Under the pieces are notes generated by a model. The model saw only the letters and a list, made by a program, of their open reading frames with translations, was not told the origin of the DNA and searched no databases. The position numbers were made by a program, and so were the translations under genes. A stretch of DNA of 39,684 bases from REEB95 sp035934995 (GTDB lineage Bacteria > Pseudomonadota > Alphaproteobacteria > ATCC43930 > CGMCC-115725): positions 1 to 39,684 of the forward strand of contig DASYXI010000026.1 of assembly GCA_035934995.1 (NCBI GenBank), read 5' to 3'. Shown one piece after another: positions 1 to 7,220 of the stretch; the stretch's first letter is position 1, and each line of letters begins with the position of its first letter.

Positions 1-2
1 TC

Positions 3-325
3 GCCGCCGGCGCCGATCAGATGACCAAGCAACAGCAGAAGCTCGCCGCGTCGTGGCTCGCCATGTTCCGGCCGATCAACGCCGCCTTCGACAGCTCGAT
101 CACCGGCATGATCCTCGGCACCACCACCTGGCAGAAGGCGGCGGCGCGCTCGCCTATCAATACCTCATGGTGCCGCTCGCGCTCTGGGCGACGAGCTGGT
201 CGGGCTATGCGTTTCCGCGTCCGCCCGCGCTCGACGACACGCTCTGGCAATTAATGTTCGGCATGCTGGGCATGGGCGGTTTGCGGACATACGAAAAGCT
301 CAAGGGCGTCGCCGGCAACCACTGA
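3..325 (+). pseudogene. Frameshifted remnant of a 3-TM phage/GTA-type holin, open at left edge
   Basis: From about base 140 to the TGA at 323-325 one frame encodes a hydrophobic tail (ALAYQYLMVPLALW, then LFG-like MFGMLGMGGLRTYEK). This closely resembles the C-terminus of the 'holin of 3TMs, for gene-transfer release' family, whose hallmark is a GxLGxGGLRTYEK segment. Upstream of that point this frame reads as Arg/His-rich nonsense. A different frame is open from the window edge (MTKQQQKLAASWLAMF near base 21) and then degrades. The intact part is therefore only the last ~60 residues, and the N-terminal half is either shifted by an indel around bases 110-145 or belongs to another sequence. 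No other phage gene is in view; the rest would lie left of the window. The family call rests on the C-terminal motif only. Confidence 0.5.
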
Positions 326-343
326 TGGCGCGTAAACCTACGC

Positions 344-372
344 TTGACAGTTCGTAAAGCGCTTCTTAACAT
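344..372 (+). promoter_or_regulatory. Sigma-70-like promoter of higBA
   Basis: TTGACA at 344-349, a 17-base spacer, then TAACAT at 367-372. The -35 is perfect and the -10 is close to TATAAT. It ends 3-6 bases before the GTG codons that could start the toxin gene, so the transcript would be leaderless or very short-leadered for higB unless translation begins further in. Confidence 0.55.
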
Positions 373-375
373 GTA

Positions 376-669
376 GTGGTGATCGAAAGCACGCGGCATC
401 GTGGGCTCCGCGAATGGCTGGAGAAGGGTCGGTCGGCTCGAATCGCGCCCGATCTGCGTAAGCGCTTAGCGGTGCGCCTTTCCGCGCTTCAGGCGGCGCG
501 AACGCTGGTCGAATTGAACCAGCCCGGTTTCGACTTCCATCCGCTCTCCGGCACGAATCCGCGGCGCTATTCGATCCACGTCAACGGCAATTGGTGCCTG
601 ACCTTCGAATTCGAGAACGGCAAGGTCATGCGGCTCGACTTGGAGGATTATCATGGGAAGAGAGCCTGA
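376..669 (+). CDS. higB: HigB-type RelE/ParE-family toxin
   Basis: Encodes a 97-residue (or 96 from the second GTG at 379) basic protein of the RelE/HigB mRNA-interferase superfamily, which cleaves mRNA on the ribosome. Visible family features are an RHRGLREWLEKG start, a helical middle (LRKRLAVRLSALQ), the conserved FHPLSGTNPRRYSIHVNG and NWCLTFEFENG strands, and a C-terminal DLEDYH, the usual ending of HigB proteins. It is followed after 29 bases by a HigA-type antitoxin, the toxin-first order typical of higBA. A near-consensus promoter lies immediately upstream. Neither GTG has a visible Shine-Dalgarno sequence. The pair sits next to a phage-like remnant, which fits a mobile or acquired locus. 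Length and motifs are intact, so it is probably functional. Confidence 0.85.
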   Translation: MVIESTRHRGLREWLEKGRSARIAPDLRKRLAVRLSALQAARTLVELNQPGFDFHPLSGTNPRRYSIHVNGNWCLTFEFENGKVMRLDLEDYHGKRA

Positions 670-698
670 TCTCGACTGGATTAGCGGGAGACTTCGTG

Positions 699-1007
699 AT
701 GTCTGAGTATCGGATTAGGGGGCTGCACGCCGCCCCAGCGCATCCCGGCGAACTGATGCGGGAAATCCTTGAGGAGCATGTCCGGCTTCCGATCGCCGAG
801 GCCGCCCGCCGGATGGCGATCTCGCGGCCGGCGCTCTACAACGTGCTCAATGGCGAGGCGGCGGTGACGGCCGACATGGCGCTTAAGTTCGGACGGCTGG
901 TCGGGGGCAATCCCGATCTCTATGTCCACATGCAGAGCGCGTACGATCTCTGGCACGCGCATCGGCGGCTGAAGGGACGGCTCGCTAAAATCAGGCCTGC
1001 GGCATAG
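699..1007 (+). CDS. higA: HigA-type antitoxin, XRE-family HTH
   Basis: A 102-residue protein of the HigA antitoxin family: it binds and neutralises the HigB-type toxin encoded just upstream and usually represses the shared promoter. The signature start of the family, HPGELMREILEE, is at about residues 14-25. It is followed by the helix-turn-helix (IAEAARRMAISRPALYNVL) and the NGEAAVTADMALKFGRLVGG segment normal for HigA, then a short C-terminal helix. I chose the ATG at 699 because GCGGGAG (684-690) lies about 8 bases upstream; the longer open frame overlaps the toxin and has no family similarity. About 110 bases after its stop the next gene starts, with no clear terminator. Confidence 0.88.
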   Translation: MSEYRIRGLHAAPAHPGELMREILEEHVRLPIAEAARRMAISRPALYNVLNGEAAVTADMALKFGRLVGGNPDLYVHMQSAYDLWHAHRRLKGRLAKIRPAA

Positions 1008-1117
1008 CGGCTATTCGACAATCGTGCCGCGCGCCCGCGCAAATCTGCCATTGCCGAATGGATGGTGACTTGGCCGCGCCGCCGCGATAAACCCTCGGCC
1101 CGAAGAGAGGGCAGATC

Positions 1118-2659
1118 ATGGCCATGTCGGCCACGCGCGCGGCCGGGCCGCCGGCGCAGTTCAGCCATAACGAGATTCTCAAGATCCTGTCCGGCGCGCT
1201 CATCGGGCTGCTGCTGGCCGCGCTCGATCAGACCGTCGTGGTCACTGCGCTACCCGCGATCGCCGACGATCTCAACGGCATTCAGCATCTGTCGTGGATC
1301 GTCACCGCCTATCTGCTGACCTCCACCGCCTCGACGCCGATCTACGGCAAGCTCAGCGATCTCTATGGCCGCCGGCGTCTCATCATCATCGGCATCTTCG
1401 TCTTCGGCGCCGCGTCGGCGTTTTGCGCCTCGGCGCAAAGCATGGGTCAGCTCATCACCGCGCGCGCGCTTCAGGGCATCGGCGGCGGCGCGCTCATCAG
1501 CATGTCGCAGGCGATCATCGCCGACGTCATCTCGCCGCGCGAACGCGGCAAGTATCAGGTCTATATGAGCGGCGTCTGGGCGCTGGCCAGCGTCGGCGGC
1601 CCGGTCCTGGGCGGCATCTTCGTCCAATATCTCACCTGGCGCTGGGTGTTCTGGATCAACCTGCCGATCGGCGCGCTCGGTCTGGTGCTGTGCTGGAACG
1701 CGCTGAAGCGCCTGCCGGTGCACGGCGGCTATCCGCGCATCGATTATCTCGGCGCCGCCGTGTTGATTCCGGGCGTCGTCGCGCTCTTGCTTGTCGCCAG
1801 TTGGGGCGGCGTCGAATTCCCCTGGCTGTCGCTGCCGATCCTGGAATTGACCGGCGGTGGATTTCTGCTGCTCGTGCTCTTCGCGGTGCAGGAATTGCGC
1901 GCGCTCGAGCCGTTGCTGCCGCCGCGCCTGTTTGCGAGCCCGGTCATCCTCACCGCCAATCTCATCGGCTTCGTCGTCTCCGCCGGCATGTTCGGCGCGA
2001 CCGTGCTGTTGCCGGTGTTCATCCAGCTCGTTCTCGGCAAGGACGCCGGCAGCACCGGCCTCATGCTGATTCCGCTGATGGGCGGCACGGTGCTGGGCGC
2101 CTATCCCACCGGCCAATGGATGCGGGCGAGCGGCCGCTATAAAAAGGCGCCGATGCTGACGCTGTGCTTCGCCATCGTGGCGTTCGGCGCGCTGGCTTTC
2201 GCGAACGGCGCCAGCTCCACCTGGTACGTCGATATTTTCGTCGGCCTGCTCGGCATCGGCATGGGCGGCGCGATGCCGGCGACGCTGGTCGCGGCGCAGA
2301 ACGCCGCCGAAGCGCGCGACATCGGCGCCGCCACCGCCAGCGTCGCCTTCTTCCGCTCGCTCGGCGGCTCGTTCGGCGCGGCCTTTCTCTGGGCCGTGCT
2401 GCTGGCGGCGCTCGAGGCGCGCCTGGCCCAGGTCGGTGCCTCCGGCATGGCCGGCGCGCTGCTGCGCGGCGGCGCGGATCTGTCGACGGTCGGTGCCGCG
2501 GCGCGTGCCGCGCTGCCCAACGCGCTGGCGCACGGCTTCCATTGGACCTTCGCTTGCGGCGCCGTGATCATGGCGGTGGCGCTGGCCCTGACCCTGACGT
2601 GGAAGGAAATCCCGCTGCGTGCGCACGTCGCGCACGCCGAGCCGACGGCGGAGCTTTAG
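1118..2659 (+). CDS. DHA2-family MFS multidrug exporter (EmrB/QacA type)
   Basis: A 513-residue integral inner-membrane protein with about 14 hydrophobic segments, the size and topology of drug:H+ antiporter-2 exporters. Diagnostic motifs are visible: LDQTVV in TM1 (Asp37, motif D1), motif A GKLSDLYGRR at 77-86, and motif C WALASVGGPVLGG at about 155-167. It would expel hydrophobic compounds using the proton gradient. No membrane-fusion (EmrA-like) partner is adjacent, so it is probably a stand-alone exporter. AGAGGG lies 8 bases before the ATG; a second ATG two codons later is also possible. The stop is only 6 bases from the convergent beta-propeller gene. Substrate cannot be told from sequence. 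Confidence 0.88.
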   Translation: MAMSATRAAGPPAQFSHNEILKILSGALIGLLLAALDQTVVVTALPAIADDLNGIQHLSWIVTAYLLTSTASTPIYGKLSDLYGRRRLIIIGIFVFGAASAFCASAQSMGQLITARALQGIGGGALISMSQAIIADVISPRERGKYQVYMSGVWALASVGGPVLGGIFVQYLTWRWVFWINLPIGALGLVLCWNALKRLPVHGGYPRIDYLGAAVLIPGVVALLLVASWGGVEFPWLSLPILELTGGGFLLLVLFAVQELRALEPLLPPRLFASPVILTANLIGFVVSAGMFGATVLLPVFIQLVLGKDAGSTGLMLIPLMGGTVLGAYPTGQWMRASGRYKKAPMLTLCFAIVAFGALAFANGASSTWYVDIFVGLLGIGMGGAMPATLVAAQNAAEARDIGAATASVAFFRSLGGSFGAAFLWAVLLAALEARLAQVGASGMAGALLRGGADLSTVGAAARAALPNALAHGFHWTFACGAVIMAVALALTLTWKEIPLRAHVAHAEPTAEL

Positions 2660-2665
2660 CGCCGC

Positions 2666-3325
2666 TCAGGCCTTGGCGCCGGCCTTCGACGCGCGCTTGG
2701 GTCGGCGGACGACGCGCACGGTGCTGCTGTTCTTTCCGCCGCCGCAGAAGAACCGGTCGCCGCCGTCGGATTCGAGCCCCGCGACCGCGACGCCGGGCGG
2801 CATCTCGAGCGTCTCCAGCACCGCGCCGCTGCGCGGATCGATGTGCCGCAATTCACTCTGCTCGTTTTCCCAGGTGCCGTGCCAAAGCTCGCCGTCGACC
2901 CAGGTAACGCCGGTGACAAACCGGTTGGATTCGATGGTCCGCAGAACCGCGCCGGTTTGCGGATCGATCTGATGGATCTTGCGGTTGCGGTGCTGCCCCA
3001 TCCACAGCGCGCCCTCGGCCCAGGCGAGGCCCGAGCCGCCGCCCGGCGGCGCCGGAATCGTGCCGACCACGCGGCCGGACTGCGGGTCGATCTTCTGGAT
3101 GCGTTCGTCGGCAAGCTGGAACAGGTGCTGGCCGTCGAACGCCGTTCCCGCATGCGCGGCGACGTCGATCGAGCGCTGTATCTTGCCGCTCGTCGGATCG
3201 ACGGCGTTGAGCTTGTCACCGGAAGCGAACCAGACGTTCCTTCCGTCGAAGCTCACGCCGGCGACACGGTCAACGTCGGGAAAGGGGCCGTACTCCCGGA
3301 CGATTTCGGCTTTGGATCGTTTCAT
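2666..3325 (-). CDS. Beta-propeller (YncE / glutamine-cyclotransferase-like) protein
   Basis: A 219-residue protein made of repeated ~45-residue blade units, each with a 'D...SG...' turn: VDPTSGKIQRSID, IDPQSGRVVGTIP, IDPQTGAVLRTIE and IDPRSGAVLETLE. This matches the Vgb/YncE/plant-type glutaminyl cyclotransferase beta-propeller group. It has no signal peptide and starts MKRSKAEIVREYGPF, so it is likely cytoplasmic. It is the second gene of an operon: the upstream regulator stops 9 bases before its ATG, and TAGGA in that stop region can serve as ribosome binding site. With five or fewer blades visible it is shorter than most secreted propellers. Enzymatic function is uncertain; a ligand-sensing or lactonase-like role is equally possible. 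Confidence 0.7.
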   Translation of the reverse strand: MKRSKAEIVREYGPFPDVDRVAGVSFDGRNVWFASGDKLNAVDPTSGKIQRSIDVAAHAGTAFDGQHLFQLADERIQKIDPQSGRVVGTIPAPPGGGSGLAWAEGALWMGQHRNRKIHQIDPQTGAVLRTIESNRFVTGVTWVDGELWHGTWENEQSELRHIDPRSGAVLETLEMPPGVAVAGLESDGGDRFFCGGGKNSSTVRVVRRPKRASKAGAKA

Positions 3326-3334
3326 GGCTCGATC

Positions 3335-4555
3335 CTAGTCGCTCGGCAGTGGCGTGGGGAGTAACAAGGTCGTCGCGAATCCCGGCATGGGCGGCGTCAT
3401 CCAACGGCGCGCCCGCCCGCGGCCGAAGGCCTGCACCTTGCCGCTCGCCGCGAGCGTGTCGAGCGCGCGCTGCACGGTGCGCTGGCTGGCGCTGAGCGCT
3501 AGCGCGAGGGCCGAGCTCGACCAGGATTCGCCGTCGGCAAGGAACGCGAGCACGTCCGCATGCGCCTCTTCGACCGGCCGCGCCAGCACCACGACCGCGC
3601 GCGCGCCGTGCGGCGTCAGCGCGAAGCCTTCTTTGGTTGCGCTGACGGCGGCCACCTTCCGCAGCGCCGCGCGCAGCCGGCCGATTTCGACGCGCAGCCG
3701 CGCGCGATGCGATTCATCGGTGAATTTCGCGCCGAAGGCGCGCGCCAGCAAGCGGCCGCGCGGCACGTCACCGGGCCAGGCTTCGCCCAGGGCGCGGGCG
3801 AGGGCGAAGAGCACCGGACGCCGGGCCAGCGCGACAACATTGCTGCCGTTGCGCACGGCGTTGCGGCACGCGTCGACGACCAGCGCCTTCGATTGCAGCA
3901 GGGTCTCGACCTCATCGAGCAACAGGGACCGCGTCGCGCCATTTGCAATCAGGCGCGCCGCGGGTGCGTCCATCAGACGGACGGCGCTTTCGACCTCGGC
4001 CGTCAGTGCCGGAATGCCGGCCGCGCGTGCGGCGCGCTCGGCCCGCGCCACCGTCGCGCGCGCCGTCTTCATTTGCAGGCGTCGGATTGCGATCCCGGCA
4101 GTCGCCAGCTCGTGGACGGTGCGCAATGTCGGCGGCAGCGGCGCGGGATCGAGTTCAGTAAGCCGGCGCTCAGCTTCGTCGAGGCGCCCGATCAGGAGCA
4201 GGCGCTGGATCTCGAGATACTGCGCGTGCGCGGCGTTGACGCGGTCGCCGTGCGCTTCGAGCGTCGCCCGCGCCGCGTCAAGCGTTTTCGCCGGCCAGTG
4301 CAAATCGCGCGCGGCGAGCGCGATCTCGGCCTCCGCCACGATGCACCGTGCGCGCGCCACCGCCTCTTTCGCGCCGAAGGCGCGCGCGGCCTTGCGCAGA
4401 AGCGCCGTCGCTCGGGTGAAATCGCCGAGCTGCGCCATCGCAATGCCGCGCAGCGCCAGCGCCGGCGGATCCTCGCGCAGGGCGACCCGGTTCAGGGCGC
4501 CGAGCGGGTCACCCGCCGCGAGCGCGCGCGCCGCGGCCGTGATCAGCGAGTCCAT
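3335..4555 (-). CDS. Transcriptional regulator with TPR-like helices and C-terminal winged HTH
   Basis: A 406-residue protein. Residues 1 to about 200 are Ala/Arg-rich helical repeats that read like TPRs (for example AMAQLGDFTRATALLRKAARAFG). About residues 255-315 (RLRVEIGRLRAALRK followed by a GFAL strand) resemble an OmpR/SARP-type winged helix. Residues ~335-395 form a second HTH (ALALSASQRTVQRALDTLAASG). It probably reads an internal signal and controls the next gene (beta-propeller, 9 bases downstream) and the divergent DUF899 operon that starts 88 bases away. No phosphorylation or ligand domain is recognisable. The arrangement is a guess from layout; the regulator call itself is well supported by the two DNA-binding-like regions. 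Confidence 0.7.
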   Translation of the reverse strand: MDSLITAAARALAAGDPLGALNRVALREDPPALALRGIAMAQLGDFTRATALLRKAARAFGAKEAVARARCIVAEAEIALAARDLHWPAKTLDAARATLEAHGDRVNAAHAQYLEIQRLLLIGRLDEAERRLTELDPAPLPPTLRTVHELATAGIAIRRLQMKTARATVARAERAARAAGIPALTAEVESAVRLMDAPAARLIANGATRSLLLDEVETLLQSKALVVDACRNAVRNGSNVVALARRPVLFALARALGEAWPGDVPRGRLLARAFGAKFTDESHRARLRVEIGRLRAALRKVAAVSATKEGFALTPHGARAVVVLARPVEEAHADVLAFLADGESWSSSALALALSASQRTVQRALDTLAASGKVQAFGRGRARRWMTPPMPGFATTLLLPTPLPSD

Positions 4556-4643
4556 CGGAATCCCGCCACACTTGTCACTCCCGCCGTTCGATACCCCGGC
4601 GCTAAGTCTAACCCACGATCAACATTCGACGGGAGTAAGGACG

Positions 4644-5411
4644 ATGACGACGCACCAGACCGGAACACGCGAAGAATGGCTCGCCGCGCGGCTCACGCTG
4701 CTCAAGGCCGAGAAGGAGCTGACGCGGCGCGGCGACGAACTGGCGCAGCAGCGCCAGGCGCTGCCGTGGGTCAAGGTCGACAAGGCCTATGGCTTCGAGA
4801 CCGACGCGGGACCCGCGTCGCTGGCGGACCTTTTCCAAGGCCGCTCCCAGCTCCTGGTCTATCACTTCATGTTCGGGCCCGACTGGCAGGCGGGCTGCCC
4901 CTCCTGCTCGGCGATCGCGGACGGCTTCAACGGCTTTGCCGTGCATCTGGCGAATCACGACGTGATGCTGACGGCCGTGTCGCGGGCGCCCGTCGCGAAA
5001 TTGCAAGCCTACAAGCGGCGGATGGGATGGACCTTTCCGTGGGCGTCGTCGCTCGCCGCCGACTTCAACTTCGACTTCAACGTCTCGATCACCGAGGAGC
5101 AGCAGCGCGAAGGCGGCGTCGAATACAATTACGCGCGGAGCGGCCATCCGCTGAACGTGGCGCAGATCCCGCCCATCGTTGCCCAGTTCGCGGCGATGTC
5201 CGGCACCGACGCGCCGGCCTATCGACGCGAGCGACCGGGCATGAGCGCGTTCGTCCGCGAGGACGGCGTCGTCTATCACACCTATTCCACCTATGCGCGC
5301 GGACTGGACGGCCTTTGGGGCATGTACCAGTGGCTCGACCGCGCGCCCAAGGGCCGCAACGAGCAAAAGGGCATGTGGTGGCGCCATCACGACAAGTACG
5401 ACCAGCGCTGA
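4644..5411 (+). CDS. DUF899 family thioredoxin-like protein
   Basis: A 255-residue member of the DUF899 family, predicted thioredoxin-fold proteins of unknown function. Family landmarks are REEWLAARLTLLKAEKELTR near the start, LPWVKVDKAYGFET, and the LVYHFMFGPDWQAGCPSCS segment where the CPSC pair is equivalent to a thioredoxin-type motif. These are followed by MGWTFPWASS, DFNFDFNVS, and the ending DGLWGMYQWLDRAPKGRNE...WWRHHDKY. The ATG is preceded by GGGAGTAAGGA. It is transcribed away from the TPR/HTH regulator and is followed after 16 bases by a small membrane protein, so the two likely form an operon controlled by that regulator. A role in redox or reactive-compound defence is plausible but not shown. 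Confidence 0.88.
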   Translation: MTTHQTGTREEWLAARLTLLKAEKELTRRGDELAQQRQALPWVKVDKAYGFETDAGPASLADLFQGRSQLLVYHFMFGPDWQAGCPSCSAIADGFNGFAVHLANHDVMLTAVSRAPVAKLQAYKRRMGWTFPWASSLAADFNFDFNVSITEEQQREGGVEYNYARSGHPLNVAQIPPIVAQFAAMSGTDAPAYRRERPGMSAFVREDGVVYHTYSTYARGLDGLWGMYQWLDRAPKGRNEQKGMWWRHHDKYDQR

Positions 5412-5427
5412 GCATGGGGAGGCGGCA

Positions 5428-5790
5428 ATGAAGATCGCGAACGCGCAAGGTCGGGCGGCCGGCTGGCTATCGCTCGGCGCCGCCCCGACCTTCGCGCTCA
5501 TGGCGGCGCTCACCATCGTCGCCGATCATGGCGCGCCGGAAATGTTGTGCTCCGCCATGCCGCAGACGTCGGCGCTGAGCGGAATGGTGCCGATGTACGT
5601 GCTGATGAGCGTCTTCCACGTCGCGCCGTGGTTGAAGCTCGTCGCCGGTTGGCGGCGCGATGCCGCTCAACCCTCCGCCGTCGCCAGCACCGGCCGCGGC
5701 GCGCGCGGCGTGCGGCCGACGCCGACGCGCAGGCTCAATAGCGCCGCGATCATGCACAACCCGCCGGCGCCGATGAACGCGGCGTTGTAA
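5428..5790 (+). CDS. Small membrane protein, probably with a read-through C-terminus
   Basis: A 120-residue reading frame starting at an ATG with GGGGAGGCGG just upstream, 16 bases after the DUF899 gene. Residues 1 to about 80 look like a genuine small inner-membrane protein: a first hydrophobic helix (WLSLGAAPTFALMAALTIV), an MLCSAMP loop and a second helix (MVPMYVLMSVFHVAPWLKL) ending at about base 5660. The remaining ~40 residues are Arg/Pro/Ala-rich and run 124 bases antisense into the 3' end of the convergent MFS gene, with no family look. I infer that the native stop was lost and translation now continues through foreign sequence, or that the tail is dispensable. The function of the small protein is unknown; it travels here with DUF899. 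Confidence 0.6.
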   Translation: MKIANAQGRAAGWLSLGAAPTFALMAALTIVADHGAPEMLCSAMPQTSALSGMVPMYVLMSVFHVAPWLKLVAGWRRDAAQPSAVASTGRGARGVRPTPTRRLNSAAIMHNPPAPMNAAL

Positions 5791-6968
5791 TTGCCGGTGT
5801 CGGTGTGCAGCAGGCCCGCGCCGTAGGCCGCCGCCGCCGATCCCACCTGGTGCATCACCATGATCCAGCCATACATCATGCCGGCGTTCTCGACGCCGAA
5901 GGCGTTGGCGGCGAGCCGCACCGTCGGCGGCACCGTGGCGATCCAGTCGAGGCCATAGAAGATGCCGAACAGCGCCAGGCCCCAGAACGACAGATCGAAC
6001 GCATACGGCAGGAACAACAGCGACACGCCCCTGAGCGCGTAATACCAGAACAGCAGGTACCGGCTATCGACCCGGTCGGTGAGCCAGCCCGACGCCGTCG
6101 TGCCGACGATGTTGAACACGCCCATGAAGGCGATCAGGCCCGCCGCCGTCGTCTCGGGAATGCCGTGGTCGATGCAGGCGGGAATGAAATGCGTGCCGAC
6201 GAGGCCGATGGTGCTGGCGCCGCAGACGAAGAACCCCGCCGACAGCAGCCAGAAATCGCGATGGCCGATGCCGAGGCCCAATCCCGCCATCGCCGCGGCG
6301 AACGGATTGACCCGCGCCGGGATCGCCGCCGGCGCGTCGGCCGCCGCGCCATAGGCGCGCAGGCCCATCTCGGCCGGATGGTCGCGCATGAGGAGCCAGG
6401 CGAGGGGGATCGTCGCCACCACCGCCGCCGCGCCGACGAACACCGACGCGCGCCAGCCCCACTGCGTCACGATGCCCGCAAGCAGCGGCAGGAAGATGAG
6501 CTGTCCCGCTGCCGTGCTGCCGGTCAGAAATCCCATCACCACGCCGCGCCGCGCCACGAACCAGCGATTGGCGACCATCGCCGCCATCACCATCGCCGCG
6601 GCACCCGCGCCGCCGCCGAGCGCAAGGCCCCACAGCGGCCATAGATTCCACGACGCGCGGACGAACGGCGTGAAGCCGATGCCGATCAGCGTCAGTAGCA
6701 GCGCGCCGACCAATGTCTTGCGCAGGCCGAACCGGTCGATGCAGCCGGCCGAGAACGGTCCGACCAGGCCATAAAAGAAAAGCTGGAGCGCGATCGCCAG
6801 CGAGATCGTCGCGCGGCTCCAGCCGAATTCGTGCTCCAGCGGCACGATCAGCACCGTCGGCGTCGAGCGCATGCCCGCCGACACTGTCAGCGCCACGAAC
6901 GCCATGCCGACGACGACCCAGCCGTAATGGATTTTGGTGCGCGCGGTTGGCGCCTGCGCTTCGGTCAT
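5667..6968 (-). CDS. MFS transporter, OFA/monocarboxylate-type
   Basis: A 433-residue 12-TM major facilitator. The N-terminal KIHYGWVVVGMAFVAL and the later EFGWSRATISLAIAL are typical of the oxalate/formate antiporter and monocarboxylate-transporter-like branch. IDRFGLRKTL is motif A and the protein ends in a hydrophilic TPRAPRPVLATAEG tail. Substrates in this branch are small organic acids; the specific one cannot be read from sequence. I chose the ATG at 6968 because GAGGGG sits 8 bases ahead of it, rather than an in-frame TTG five codons upstream that overlaps the Shine-Dalgarno. Its last 124 bases are overlapped on the other strand by the extended small membrane protein frame. The 5' side faces the AT-rich island. 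Confidence 0.85.
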   Translation of the reverse strand: MTEAQAPTARTKIHYGWVVVGMAFVALTVSAGMRSTPTVLIVPLEHEFGWSRATISLAIALQLFFYGLVGPFSAGCIDRFGLRKTLVGALLLTLIGIGFTPFVRASWNLWPLWGLALGGGAGAAAMVMAAMVANRWFVARRGVVMGFLTGSTAAGQLIFLPLLAGIVTQWGWRASVFVGAAAVVATIPLAWLLMRDHPAEMGLRAYGAAADAPAAIPARVNPFAAAMAGLGLGIGHRDFWLLSAGFFVCGASTIGLVGTHFIPACIDHGIPETTAAGLIAFMGVFNIVGTTASGWLTDRVDSRYLLFWYYALRGVSLLFLPYAFDLSFWGLALFGIFYGLDWIATVPPTVRLAANAFGVENAGMMYGWIMVMHQVGSAAAAYGAGLLHTDTGNYNAAFIGAGGLCMIAALLSLRVGVGRTPRAPRPVLATAEG

Positions 6969-7128
6969 TTGGAATCCCCTCAAGCCCGAATCTTACCGGC
7001 CGTGCGGCGCGCCTCGCCACGCCCGCATGCGCATGTCAGGTGCGCGAATGCAGGGGTGTGCGGTGTGACATTCGTGGCAAGCATCCGGCCAATAGAAGAA
7101 TTGCGAGCCATTCGGAACGGTGGAGCCC

Positions 7129-7157
7129 TGGTCATTAGTACAGTCTCCGAATATGCT
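7129..7157 (+). promoter_or_regulatory. Possible promoter of the AT-rich two-gene island
   Basis: TGGTCA (7129-7134), 17 bases, TATGCT (7152-7157). Each box matches the sigma-70 consensus at four of six positions. Between it and the first gene lies a short hairpin, CGCCA/TGGCG (7175-7189) with the loop TCACG. The site is placed sensibly for transcription of the island, but the match is only moderate. Confidence 0.35.
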
Positions 7158-7220
7158 TCCTGAAAAATTGGCGACGCCATCACGTGGCGCCTAGCTATTA
7201 AATTGGGAGAACCGGGGGGA

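Noticed and set aside
1250..2635. Minus-strand open frame of about 460 codons across the DHA2 exporter
   Set aside because: Product is Arg/Gln/Ala-rich low complexity with no domain, an exact antisense shadow of a well-supported gene in GC-rich DNA.
3354..5411. One 685-codon plus-strand frame over the regulator and DUF899
   Set aside because: Only the part from 4644 is protein-like; the rest is Ser/Arg/Ala-rich antisense of the regulator.
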